A stretch of 64,000 bases of DNA from Rhinopithecus roxellana (GCF_007565055.1 NC_044558.1:126964235-127028234); one strand, 5' to 3'; numbered from the stretch's first letter, positions 11,100 to 21,654 are shown. A program made the numbers and translations. The notes: generated by a model from the sequence alone, not told the origin.

Positions 11100-11212
11100 A
11101 GATACTCTGAAAGGTCTTATTAGACTATCTGGCTTATGTATATTATGCTTCAAAACTTAAGCCTTTTTTATTTTTATTTTATTTTTAGTTTTATTTATTT
11201 ATTTATTTTTTG
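11100..11212. repeat. T-rich (TTTTA/TTTA)n tract
   Basis: 'ttttatttttattttatttt' followed by TTTA units at 11168-11210, directly before a plus-strand Alu. It looks like a leftover reverse A-tail. Confidence 0.7.
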
Positions 11213-11540
11213 CTGGAGGCAGTGGCTCACGCCTGTAATCCTAGCACTTTGGGATTATAGCACTTTGGGATCAGAAAGTTGGGAGGCTGGGAGAGGCCGC
11301 CAGTTTGAGACCAGCCTGGCCAACATGGTGAAACCCCTGTCTCTACTAAAAATACAAAAATTAGCTGAGTTGAGTGTGGTGGTGCGTACCCATAATCCCA
11401 GCTGCTTCGGAGGCTGAGGCACAAGAATCACTTGAACCCAGGAGGCAAAGGTTGCAGTGAGCCAAGATCACGCCACTGCACTCTAGCCTGGGCAACAGAG
11501 TGAGACTCCGTCTCAAAAACAAAAACAGCAAAACAAAAAT
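11213..11540 (+). mobile_element. Alu, plus strand, with internal duplication
   Basis: 'aggcagtggctcacgcctgt' to 'gagactccgtctcaaaaaca'. The head carries a duplicated 'agcactttgggat' unit (11243-11270). The flanks 'aaacttaagcctttttta' (~11154) and 'aaatcttaagctttttaa' (~11538) are close to identical and may be an old target-site duplication enclosing the T-rich tract as well. Confidence 0.93.
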
Positions 11541-11565
11541 CTTAAGCTTTTTAAATCTTGTGTGG

Positions 11566-11645
11566 TGTTTTTTTGTTTTTGTTTGTTTGTTTGTTTGAGA
11601 CAGGGTCTCAACCTGGGTGTCAGTGAGACTCTGTCTCAAAAACGA
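11566..11645. mobile_element. fused inverted Alu tails (hairpin)
   Basis: A reverse Alu tail ('gtttgtttgagacagggtct') is joined within a few bases to a forward Alu tail ('gagactctgtctcaaaaacg'). The two halves are complementary and form a short hairpin; the rest of both Alus is gone. Confidence 0.75.
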
Positions 11646-12055
11646 AAAAGTATAGAAATTTTAAATCATTTTTAGCATTTTTAGTGACCTCCAAACAGTA
11701 TGCAAGCAGCCATAATTGTGCCTTTGTTTGAATCTTTTATTTAAAAAATTTGTAAATGTTCTCTGGTGCATAGTGAATGGTATTTTATAGAAAAAGCAAT
11801 TGACTAATTTTCTGGCAGTGATTACATTTTCCTTTAAGCTTTTGTGCCCATTTAGAGCACTTCTGACCTAGATGTTCCTTAGTTCAGATATTTCATGTAA
11901 TTTTCGCTTTATCTTTTTTATTAAAATTTTCTTTTTATAAAAGGAAATGAGGATATATTGTAGAAATATTGGACAAAATTTATAAGCATCAAGAATATAA
12001 TACATTTCATTGAAAGAGATTTTATTATGTATGCCTGATTCACATATGTGGCCAA
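11646..12055. other. intron, no named repeat
   Basis: AT-rich intronic sequence with no supported exon or repeat. Confidence 0.5.
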
Positions 12056-12350
12056 TGGCTGGGCGCAGTGGTTTATACTGGTAATCCCAGTGCTTTGTGA
12101 GGCTGAGGCAGAAGGATTGCTTTTAAGGCAGGAGTTTGAGATCAGCCTGGGCAGCATAGTGAATCCTTGTCTCTACAGGAAAACAAAAAACAAAAAAATT
12201 AGCTGGTTGTGATGGTGTCACCTGTAGTCCCACATACTCAGGAGACTGAGGTGGGGAGATCAGTTGAGCCCAGGAGGTTGAAGCTGCAGTGAGCATGATT
12301 GCAGCACTACAACTCAAGCTTGAGGGACAGAGTGAGACCGTGTTCAAAAA
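12056..12350 (+). mobile_element. Alu, plus strand (J-like)
   Basis: 'ggctgggcgcagtggtttat' to 'gacagagtgagaccgtgttc'. Diverged. Confidence 0.92.
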
Positions 12351-12554
12351 AATCAAGTTCAAACGTGTATATTCCTAATGTTCAGGAAATGGATTAATCC
12401 AAATATGAAAATACATTCATTTGAATTTTATTGTAGAGTTGAATTTCTTTGAATTCAGTGTTAATGGCCGCATGCATTTTTTTTTTAATGGAGTTTAATC
12501 TTACAGGGGTTTTATTTATTTATTTATTTTGTTTAATGGACTTTAATCTTACAG

Positions 12555-12856
12555 GTTTTTTTTTTTTTTAAAAAAGAGACAGTCTCGCTCTACTGCCCAT
12601 GCTGCAGTGCAGTGGTGCACTCTCGGCTCACTGCAACCTCTGCCTCCTGGGTTCAAGTGATTCTTGTACCCTGGCCCCTGGAGTAGCTGGGAATACAGGC
12701 ATGCGCCACCATGCCCAGCTAATTTTTGTATTTTTAGTACAGATGGGGTTTCACCATGTTGGCCAGTGTAGTCTTGAATTCCTGGGCTTAAGTTATCTTC
12801 CCCCGTTGGCCTCCCAAAGTGCTGGAATTAGAGGAATGAGCCACTGCACTGGGCCC
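12555..12856 (-). mobile_element. Alu, minus strand (S-like)
   Basis: T-run and 'agagacagtctcgctctact' to 'gagccactgcactgggccc'. Upstream, 'gtttaatcttacagg' (12493) and 'ctttaatcttacagg' (12541) form a near-perfect local duplication. Confidence 0.93.
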
Positions 12857-13226
12857 TTTTATTTCTCTATTAGTAAAGAAACTTACTGTCAGATTTCCAA
12901 CAAGTCAAAATCAAGTATGAATTTCACTAATTGAGTTAAAAGCTAGCCAGTGTCTTCTGACAGATTTCTAATTTGATAAGAAGTTGCCACTGAAAATGTT
13001 TAATTTATTCCTGAATTCATGTTTAAAATTTAACACTGCCGTTTCTTATCTGGAACTCCACGTCCTGCTGTTAAGGTTGATAGCTGAACTTCCCTGGCTT
13101 CTGGGAAACTTGTTCACTTAACGTGGACTGATCAAGAGTAGCAGAAAATGCCAGAATGTGAAGGCACATGAAGTGTAAATCTAAAATTAATGTTATTTTA
13201 TTATTGACTTGTCTTTTAATTCATAG
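12857..13226. other. intron before exon 2 of the series
   Basis: Unique sequence leading to the acceptor 'ttttaattcatag'. 12866-12890 ('ctattagtaaagaaactt') nearly repeats 5071-5090 ('ctcttagtaaagaaactt'); both follow an Alu head and may mark a shared old repeat. Confidence 0.45.
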
Positions 13227-13340
13227 TCTGCCTGATGTGTGGGTGAATGAAAGTGAACGACATCAGTTAAAAACTAAAGTAGTTCATTTATCAAAGCTAC
13301 CCAAAGATACTGCCTTGCTTTTGGACCCAAACATATACAG
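13227..13340 (+). CDS. coding exon of unidentified gene
   Basis: Acceptor 'aattcatag', donor 'gtaatt' at 13341. The exon is 114 nt and frame-preserving: its first base completes an isoleucine codon from the previous exon, then 37 codons begin LPDVWVNESERHQLK and end DTALLLDPNIY, with AG left for the next exon. The only fully open frame is the one the previous exon demands, which supports a real exon. Composition is mixed charged with an acidic/basic patch and a leucine run (ALLLDP). No domain recognised. Confidence 0.88.
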
Positions 13341-13865
13341 GTAATTTAATGCTTGCCTTTATGTTTTACTTTTTGATTTGTAATTTTCTCTCCCCAAATT
13401 TTGGATAAATTAGGACTTAGTTTTAAGTGCTGAATTTTGATACCAAGTATATCTCATTACTTCTGGCTTTTTTTTTTGTACTGTGGACTCACAAAGAATT
13501 AAAAATTGTAGAATCCAGAAAAACAGTATTTTGCTAATAAAGTTTATATGCTTAATCCCAGATTTATCTTAAGTATGTTAGATTGTAATATACTTAGTAA
13601 TTTGAAAATACGTGCCCTTTAACAAGGTAATTCTTTTTGTAATAACAGACTTTTGTGGACCTACGAATATGTTGCATGAGTCTGAAATACCAAAACTGTT
13701 TGATTTTTTTTTAACTTACCCTTTCTCCAAACTTTCCAAAAGAGCAATTCAAATGTTATTTGTTTTTTAAGACATAGCTTAGAGTGTTCACATTTCTAGT
13801 AATTTTATGTTTTGAGCTTTTTTTAGTGTGCTGTGCTTATGAAGGTATGTGGGGGAAGGAGAAGA
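13341..13865. other. intron, no named repeat
   Basis: AT-rich unique sequence; no exon supported. Confidence 0.5.
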
Positions 13866-14070
13866 GACCAACATTTCTCTTCTATGCGCTGAGTCACTTT
13901 GCTAGGTGCTTTGCATACCCGTCATCCTCACGGCTGCTCTGTGAAGTAGGTTTTACTGTCTCTGCTTTACAGATTGGAAAACTGAGGCAAGAGGTTAAAT
14001 AGTTAATCTGCCCAAGTTTCCACAGAATGTGGTTGAACTCCATAGTGCCTCTATCCAAGTGATGTACACA
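13866..14070 (+). mobile_element. MIR (tRNA-derived SINE)
   Basis: 'ctttgctaggtgctttgcat', 'gtcatcctcacggctgctct', 'acagattggaaaactgaggc' and 'agttaatctgcccaagtttc' follow the MIR consensus order. The short open frame here is not a gene. Confidence 0.85.
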
Positions 14071-14368
14071 AGAGTGATTAAAGAAGTGGTGGAAATGCTT
14101 AAAACCAGCTTTTAAAAGGCACTCTTATGGAAAGGACTTTATATCTTTTTTCATTGAAACTTTTTAAATTTTAGCTATCATAAAGATAGCTAATTTTACA
14201 TTAATACGTTGAAGGACATATTCATTCCACGATGCACCGTTTTGGGGTGCTATTCACCTTGGAGATTTCCTGTAACTGGGGACATTATTCTGTGAGTAAA
14301 ATTCTAACATAATTGGCATTGCCATCTAGAAGCATAGTTTTCCCTATGACAAAAAAGGTTTTTTTTTT

Positions 14369-14660
14369 GGCTGGTCCCAGTGGCTCATGCCTATAATCAC
14401 AGCATTTTGGGAGGCTGAGGAGGGCAGTTCACTGAAGTCTAAGAGTTCAAGACCAGCCTGGGCAACATAGTGAGACCCTGTCTCTACAAAAAATACACAA
14501 ATTAGCCAGGCATGGTGGCACATGCCTGTGGTCCCAGCTACTCAGGAGGCTGAGGTAGGAGGATTGTTTGAGCTGGGAGTTCGAGGCTGCAGTGAGCCAA
14601 GATTGCACCACTGCACTCCAGTGTGGCTGACAGAGCGAGACTCTGTTTCCAAAAAGTTTT
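14369..14660 (+). mobile_element. Alu, plus strand (J/S)
   Basis: 'ggctggtcccagtggctcat' to 'gacagagcgagactctgttt'. Confidence 0.93.
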
Positions 14661-15300
14661 TTTCTTCTCAAACATCTTTTGGTGAAAGTGCTGATTAATA
14701 CAATAAAACTTGTTCTTTGTGGAATGAACTAGATCATCAAGAAGATTGAGAGTAATCTACTACCAAAAATTTGGGAAGGTTGCAACTTACCTCTCTCTTC
14801 ATAAAGAAAAATAATTGAGTGTTCTTGATTTACTTGTACCTAATTTAGAGTTATTTAAGTTTACTCTTTGGAGAGATGAATTAAAATTAGCATCCTAAAA
14901 GAGTGGTATTTTGGGAGAGCCACTCTGCCTTTTAGAACTAGTTGTAAACCTCTCTTAGAGAGTTGTCTTAAATTAAGATTAATCTGTGTTTCTGCCTGCA
15001 TCCTGTTTCCTTCTTTCCAAGAGTCTTGCTTTCTCACCAAACCAGCTTGTTTTTTTTCTCTTTCTGTGCTATATTATATAGGAAGCAATTTAGATATTTT
15101 AATGAAAGTGACTTAAAACAAAACTTAAGCTTAGAACTCATGTTCTGAAGTGCATAGGAACAGTGTTGCATATTCTCAGATTTATGTGTGTGATTCCACA
15201 ATTCTTGCTGATTTTATTCTTTGAAATGAGGATGTTCTTAAGATATATTAGGTGCTTCTGTGGATTTGATTTTCCCTACCTGTGTCAAAAATGCCATCTT
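14661..15300. other. intron, no named repeat
   Basis: Unique AT-rich intronic sequence with no exon that fits the reading frame. Confidence 0.5.
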
Positions 15301-15598
15301 GGCCTGGTGAGGTAGCTCACGCCCGTAATCCCAGCACTTTGGGAGGCCGAGGTGGGTGGATCACTTGAGGCCAGGGGTTCGAGACCAGCCTGGCCAACAT
15401 GATGAAACCCTGTTTCAACTAAAAATGCAAAAATCAGTCGGATGTAGTGGTGCACGCCTGTAATCTCAGCTAGTTGGAAGGCTGAGGCACGAGAATCACT
15501 TGAACCCAGGAGGCGGAGGTTGCAGTGAGCCGAGATCACGTCCTACACTCCAGCCTTGGCTACAGAGCAAGACTCTGTCCAAAAAAAAAAAAAAAAAG
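15301..15598 (+). mobile_element. AluS, plus strand
   Basis: 'ggcctggtgaggtagctcac' to 'gagcaagactctgtcc' and an 18-base A-tail (15581-15597). Confidence 0.94.
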
Positions 15599-15907
15599 GC
15601 CATCTTAAAACTTAATTTTGACTCTAAACCTCTGTGCGTTCACTATTCTGGAAATCAGAATTGAGTGTACTGTAAAGTGGTATAGAGTCATAGAAGCACC
15701 TACATTTGTCCTAGTGTAGCAATCTTTTCTTAAATTGCTGGATTTTGACTGGGAAAACTTGTGAAATTAATTAAAAGAAGAAAAACAATTATTCTTACTT
15801 GTTTTTAGGAAAAATAACTTCCTGCTTGTGCATATGTCATAATGAAAGTATGGCAAACCTTCTGCAAAATAAACATATTCCTTCAAAATGAGACTAAAGG
15901 GAATATA

Positions 15908-16508
15908 CAGTTGGCACTCTGTATCCGCAACTTCCACATCCATGGATTCAACCAACTGTGTATCAAAGCTGTTTGGGGGGAAAAGATAGCAATACAACAA
16001 TAAAAAATAATACAGGCCGGGCACGGTGGGAGGCCGAGACGGGCGGATCACGAGGTCAGGAGATCGAGACCATCCTGGCTAACACAGTGAGACCCCGTCT
16101 CTACTAAAAAAAAAAAAAAATACAAAAAACGAGCCAGGCGAGGTGGCGGGCGCCTGTAGTCCCAACTACTCGGGAGGCTGAGGCAGGAGAATGGCGTAAA
16201 CCCGGGAGGCGGGGCTTGCAGTGAGCTGAGATCCGGCCACTGTACTCCAGCCTGGGCGACAGAGCGAGACTCCGTCTCAAAAAAAAAAAATAAATAAATA
16301 AATAATACAAATAAGACCAATATAGTGTAACAATGATTTACATAGCATTTACATTATATTAAATATTATAAGTAATCTAGAGATGATTTAAAGCTTACAG
16401 AGGGATGTATGTAGGTTATTTGCAAATCCTGCTATTTCCTTGGATTTTGGAATCTGCCGGAGATTCTGCGGATCCCCTACTCCCACTGTGCATGCCAAGA
16501 GACAACTG
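15908..16508 (+). mobile_element. MER2 DNA transposon split by an Alu
   Basis: Termini 'cagttggcactctgtatccg' and '...gccaagagacaactg' are inverted repeats, flanked on both sides by TA (15906-15907, 16509-16510), the pogo/Tigger-type target duplication. Interior phrases such as 'agtaatctagagatgattta' match MER2. Non-autonomous. A young Alu interrupts it at 16015-16299. Confidence 0.9.
16015..16299 (+). mobile_element. young AluY (Old World monkey type), head deletion
   Basis: Flanked by the 10-bp duplication 'aaataataca' (16005-16014 and 16300-16309). Y-type body with 'gagatccggccactg', 'ggcgaggtggcgggcg' and 'atggcgtaaacccg', which I associate with cercopithecine AluY. About 30 bases are missing near the head: 'gcacggtgg' joins directly to 'gaggccgagacggg', without the usual 'ctcacgcctgtaatcccagc'. 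Confidence 0.95.
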
Positions 16509-16535
16509 TATTTATTTGGGATTTAAGCAATGGGG

Positions 16536-16670
16536 TTTGTTGTTGTTTTTGAGACCACTTCTCTCTATGTTCCCAGGCTCATCTTGAACTCCTGGGCTCA
16601 AGCAGTCTTTCTGCCTTGGCTTCCCAAAGTGCTGGGAGGATTACAGGCATGAGCCTCTGGGACCCAGCCA
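16536..16670 (-). mobile_element. Alu left-arm fragment
   Basis: 'tttgagaccacttctctcta' to 'caggcatgagcctctgggac'; head half only, diverged. Confidence 0.8.
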
Positions 16671-16948
16671 AGCATCAGTTTTAAAGTATTAGTTGGCTAA
16701 AATCTATGTATTACACATAGAATTCTGTCTTAGAAATGCACTAGCAGGGTAAATTTAAAACTTTTATTAAAAACAACTGTATTATGTAACTAAGTATAGA
16801 TCCATATGTGTAAATGTTTTGGAAATACATTTTTATTATAGTCTATGATCATCACATTGCCTGTGTCTTAATATTTTTAATGTCTCTTGAAGCACTCTAA
16901 TGTGTTTGATTCAGTTGAATAAAAGAATTTCTTTTTCTTTTTTTCTAG
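16671..16948. other. intron end with pyrimidine tract
   Basis: The final 20 bases before 16949 are 'tttctttttctttttttcta' plus g, a strong polypyrimidine tract and acceptor. Confidence 0.6.
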
Positions 16949-16975
16949 AACAATGCCGCAGAAGAGGTTGAAGAG
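16949..16975 (+). CDS. 27-nt coding microexon of unidentified gene
   Basis: Strong pyrimidine tract and 'ctag' acceptor; donor 'gtaaaa' is weak-looking. The exon is exactly 27 nt, so inclusion or skipping both keep frame. In the frame set by the previous exon it encodes TMPQKRLK plus arginines across both junctions (RTMPQKRLKR), a basic patch that would look like a nuclear localisation or nucleic-acid-binding segment. The other open frame (NNAAEEVEE) is acidic but does not match the splice phase. Skipping would join PNIYR to TLIRK directly. Confidence 0.65.
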
Positions 16976-17534
16976 GTAAAAAATAAATAAATACATAAAA
17001 AGCAAACAAGCGGGGACACCTGCAGTCTTAGTCACTGACAATGGGTTTAGGAAAAGTTGCACATTAGAGTCAACCCCTTCCTTTTTTTTTTTTTTTTTTT
17101 TTTAATCCAGTATTTAGGATAATATTTATGCTTAGTGTAAACATTCTGTGAATGAAGTAGACTCTTCGGTGGAATATATTAATATATTACTGTATATCCA
17201 CATTTTCATGGAATGGTACTGTGGGAGACTGAGCAAACACTCTTTTGGCAACTTAGTAGAACAGCTTCTTAAAGGCTTTGCATGCTTGCTGCTTTAAGCT
17301 GCTTTTTTTTTTTTTTCCCTTTAGTGATTTCAGTAGTTTATATTGGAAAGAAAAACAATTACAACATGTGCCCTTACAAATACCAAAAGCACTGTAAGGA
17401 TATTTGTCTTGACAGTGTTTATTGATTTGAAGTCATATTAGGAAATATTTAGACAATGAAAATTATCAAGAGATAATTTACCTTTCAATTATGATAAATA
17501 GATGTGATTGGTTGCCATTTGTGTTCTTTTGCAG
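16976..17534. other. last intron
   Basis: About 560 bases, AT-rich, with a 23-base T-run at 17081-17103 and another at 17304-17316. Ends 'ttcttttgcag', a good acceptor. Confidence 0.7.
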
Positions 17535-17580
17535 AACTCTGATAAGAAAAGTGTTCAATTTGTATTTAAGCAAACAGTGA
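17535..17580 (+). CDS. terminal coding exon of unidentified gene
   Basis: Acceptor 'ttcttttgcag'. The first base completes an arginine codon, followed by TLIRKVFNLYLSKQ and TGA at 17578-17580. Together the four exons give an 84-residue C-terminus: VIAKRK..., LPDVW..., RTMPQKRLKR, TLIRKVFNLYLSKQ. The end is basic and amphipathic, probably a short helix. All four exons join without a single stop, which is good evidence for a real gene. I cannot name it; a chromatin, DNA-repair or kinetochore protein would fit the composition but that is a guess. Confidence 0.85.
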
Positions 17581-18715
17581 ACGACGTTTGCAATCAACTA
17601 AAAATTCGTCTATCGAATTAGGGCTGAAAATTACTGTTAAAGAGTGTTGCAGTATGTCTGGTGGCTCCCTTTTCAGGACTAGGGCTTTCTCATGGAGTAC
17701 AGTATGTTAATATTTACCTATATAACTAATCTGTTAACGGTTTTTGAAAAACCTTTCAAATTATTTGAATAATCTTCATATTTTCATTTAACCTATATGA
17801 CTCTAATTTTTTTCTGAGGAAATCATTTGGTTTTTGAATTGTTTTTTCTTAATGTAAGAAAAATTGTATTTTTTTTACAAGTATCTTCAAACTGAATCTT
17901 TTATGCACCAAAGTTGGTTTTGAAAAGGAAAATAAAATCACTTTCTTGCTTGGTAAGCAAGAAGCCATATCGATTTTTTTTAACTTACAGAAATGGAAAT
18001 ATGTGTAACTTGTTAGTATTGTATTAAACAAATGTTGCATAGAGATAATAGAACATTGCTTGTAAATAATTCAGCAGATTTGTAATATATTTTTATATTT
18101 TGAAATGTACTGTAGATGTTTTTCTAGAGGCATGAAAGTTAAATGTATATATTATGGTAGAAATAATATTGAAGGATATTGTAATTCACTAGTGCTGCCA
18201 GAGGAATTGTTAATAAAAGCACCTTCTTTAACAATAAATGTCTTTCACAGACTTAAGGGACTATGTACTACTGTTAATATCTATAAGAACAAAACACATT
18301 GAACATCCTTCCAGAAAGTCTTTGAGGGAGGACCTATACCCATAATAGAATTATGGCACTCTTTTCTGACAGTGATCAAGAAATCAATTACTTCCTTACT
18401 GTTGGAAGGACATTGTAAAGTATGTGGTTATATGCAGTGAAACTGCAGAAAATACTCCTGATTGAGGAGTTTTCACTTTACTACAGTGATATAAAAACCA
18501 GCAGTTTTTACACTAAATTTTTTAAAGAAATATAGACAAAAATATAGAATTAAACCTTTGGTTCCAAAATGGGAAAGGTTCCATGATGCATAAATCATTT
18601 CTCATTTGCTTTAAAAAATTTAAAAATGTAAAAAATTATGAGAGACTTTATTCGTTAACAATGGGGTAAAGAGCTATATACATGAAATGAGTCTTATAAA
18701 ATTAAGTGAAGTGCA

Positions 18716-18721
18716 AATAAA
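18716..18721 (+). terminator. candidate polyadenylation signal
   Basis: Canonical AATAAA ('gtgcaaataaaagcac') about 1.1 kb after the stop codon, followed 30-40 bases later by a GT-rich 'tggaatggttgttt' that could be the downstream element. Alternatives: 18212, 18233, 19061, 20567. Confidence 0.5.
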
Positions 18722-19524
18722 AGCACTGCTACTATAAGACATTCTGGAATGGTTGTTTAATAAGGGTATTATCCATTTGATCTATAGCAATGTGATTTTA
18801 TTTTTAAAAAGAAAAGCAGTGTGTTTTCTTTTTTTGTTGTTTTCTTTTGCTTAAGCACTTCATCAATTGCTTTCTTCTGTATCTGCGAAGTAATCTGCAA
18901 TCTCTTTTGTTCTTTTTAAAATTTGATTTGTTATAAAATTGCCAAATAGAAGTGTTTCAGATACATAGTTTGTACCTGTATTTTTATTTTATTGCCTCAT
19001 GTTCTTGTAAGTCATTCTTAATTGACCAATGATTGTAGACCTTGCTTGAGTATTTTTTCTAATAAAACAAAGCAAATCACATTTAGCTTCAAATTGTAAC
19101 AGTTCAATTAAATTTTCAAATTACACCTGAAAAGATACATCTGATATTTTCTATGTAGAGCACAGTAAATAAGTTTTTTCGTTGTGTAGAAATAATTAGA
19201 TGTGAAAACCAGATTTCGTGATCCTTGATTAACTTCTGAGTACTCAATCAATCATAATCCTTTTGCTGCTTATCTGATGTTGGTTTGATACTGTTGATTA
19301 ACACACCAAAAAGAATATGGAATTGAAATGAGCTAGCTTTATAACTTGTATGTATACATATATACACATAACATCCAGTTATGACTGGGTAATAAGTGTG
19401 AAAATTTTAATTTGTGGTTTTCATTTATTAATGTCTACCCATCTGTATTGTTGCTCCTACCTTCAAATATGACATATTTGTAATATGACACCTGAAATAA
19501 GTCTGTTTTCCAGAATTTATGTAT

Positions 19525-19645
19525 TGTTCAGCATCAAGCAAACTACAGCTCACAAGCATACCCATTTATATGTTGTCTGTGCCTGCTTTCTCCTGCAGTG
19601 GCAGAATTGAGTGGTGAGACCTTAGGTCCTGCAAGCCCCCAGTTT
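19525..19645 (+). mobile_element. hAT-type (Charlie group) MITE fragment
   Basis: 'agcaaactacagctcacaag', 'cccatttatatgttgtctgt' and 'tggcagaattgagtggtgag' follow the non-autonomous hAT element beginning 'ggcaaactacggcccg'. A reverse copy lies at 32596-32835. Confidence 0.7.
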
Positions 19646-19651
19646 TTACTA

Positions 19652-20003
19652 CAGGTTGGCAATCCCTAATCCAAAAATCTGAAATAAAAAATACTCCAAA
19701 GTCCAAAACTGAATGCTGACATCATGCCGCAAGTGGAAAATTCCACGCCTGACCTCATGTGACTGGTCATAGTCAAAACAATTAAGACTTTGTTTCATGC
19801 ACAAAATTATTAAAACTGTTGTGTAAAATTACCTTCAGTCTGTGTGTATAAGGTGTATGTGAGATATAAATGAACTTTATGTTTAGCCTTGGATCTCATT
19901 TCTGAGTCTCATTATGTATATGCAGATACTAAAAAATCTGAAAAAATCAAAAATCTGAAATACTTCTGGTCCCAGGCATTTCGGATAAGGGATACTCAGC
20001 CTG
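19652..20003 (-). mobile_element. Tigger-type MITE with inverted ends
   Basis: Ends 'caggttggcaatccctaatc' and '...gataagggatactcagcctg' are inverted repeats, preceded by TA (19650-19651). The interior ('cctgacctcatgtgactggt', 'gtatatgcagatac') fits the element I know as MER8 or a close Tigger relative. Strand is assigned from memory of that consensus. It lies in the distal 3' UTR or just after the gene. Confidence 0.85.
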
Positions 20004-20590
20004 TCTCTGGTCCTTTAAGAAAAAGTTTTCGGTTCCTTTGTCTAGTTGACAAAAATTTCGGAAACATAAACTTAGACCACACAACTTGCATTTTAATATG
20101 ACAATGTTGATCTTGGTAATAAGCCAGTACATTAAATTTTAGTGAAAGTTGTTTCATGTATTTTACAGTTAATATTGCCAACAAATGGTGGTTTTTGGAA
20201 ACTTTTGCGTTGGGTTTTTTAAGTTATGAGTAGTCCATCATTTCATCATTTGTGTTTCTGTATTTATTTTACTAAGAACTAAGTAAGATTTTGTACATCA
20301 GATTGTGTTTGAACCATAAGGCACATCTGCTTTATCTAAAAGAATCTTAAGGTGGAAAATAGTGTAAAATTTAAAAATTTTTATATTTCTAATAAACTTT
20401 TTATATATAAATGTTACCTAAAGTGGACACATGTTACTTGTGAATTTCACGTAAGATGGACAGTAATTACCTCTCAATGAATATTTTAAGATTTGTTTTA
20501 CTAATTGAAAATATTAATATGTCAGTAAATCTTTGGCCTTAATGCTTTTCTCCCTTTTTACACATTAATAAAATGTTTTAAATATGGTAT

Positions 20591-21650
20591 TACTCTTAAA
20601 AAGGTAGAAATTGCCAGTTGTTTAAAGCTTTTTTATTTTCTCTTTGAATTCTTAATTCATGATGAACGGATGTTGGATTATTCAAATATAAAAATGGGAA
20701 AATATGTATTAAAAATACTTGATGGAGGGGTTTCTTTTTAGTCACAACTTAAAAAAGAAACCTTTAATACCTCTGCATAACTTCTCTAAAAGAGCTTAAA
20801 TTCTTAGTTTATATGAAAACTGATAATGTATGTCTGTAGAACAAAGCCTGTTGGGTACAGGTCTACAAGGAGATACTTCGTTTCTAAAAAAGGAGTTAAA
20901 TCATGTGTCATTTGAAAATGTTTTTTTGAGATAAGTGGACATTTTGGGGATTTTGGTTAAAACATATTTCTGTATTCTAAAAAATAATAGGATATGTGTT
21001 CATAAAAGGGAAGAAATTGTTAGAAAATTTCCTGTGTACATGGTTTGTTTTAAGAATCTTGTGACCTGGTGTAGGACATTTAGCAGTTCTAACACTGCAG
21101 TTTTAATGTATTTGCTTTTTTTTTTTTAAGATTAGAGTATGTTTAAAATTTAATGGTTATGAGGCTCTGTAGCCTTAAAATGTATTATAGTAGTAAAATG
21201 TATTCTTATTTTTATCTTAAAAAACCTAAATATTTACATTGCATAATTTATTTATTGAATCAAGTTCGTGTGGTCTCACACATGGTTCTGTTAATCTGAA
21301 AATTAAAAAGGATTTGTAAGCAGTTAGAGCAGGAATTACAACCCAGGTGTTTTTTTTCTAGGTCAGAATTCTTTTCACTGTACCACACTGCTGCTGTCAG
21401 TGTGAGAACGTGAATGTACATTGTGATACCACTGTGAAGTTGTGTCCGGTGTTTCTGCCACAGCCAGTCCCTAGCATGATCATTCATGGCACAAAATAGT
21501 CTGTAAAATGTGTTGAATGAGTATTATAGGTGAGTAATTTTTATAGTAGAATACTTTGGAGAATTAATAGTGATAAAACAGTAGTGGGGTTGAAGTGACC
21601 TGGCTTAAGCCACATCCTGTGATAATATCAGATAGTTTTCACAAGAACCT
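20591..21650. other. intergenic, no named repeat
   Basis: AT-rich unique sequence, no supported exon. The T-run at 21116-21128 is the only simple feature. Confidence 0.5.
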
Positions 21651-21654
21651 TATA

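Larger units (their letters stand above)
17581..20590 (+). other. 3' untranslated region and flanking end of the gene
   Basis: No Alu occurs between 17581 and 21650, unusual in this Alu-rich window and expected for a selected 3' UTR. Candidate AATAAA signals lie at 18212, 18233, 18716, 19061 and 20567. The 18716 hexamer, followed by 'agcactgctac...', is my preferred main end, giving a UTR of about 1.15 kb; the later ones would give 1.5-3 kb forms that include a Tigger-type element. The exact end cannot be fixed from sequence. Confidence 0.6.
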
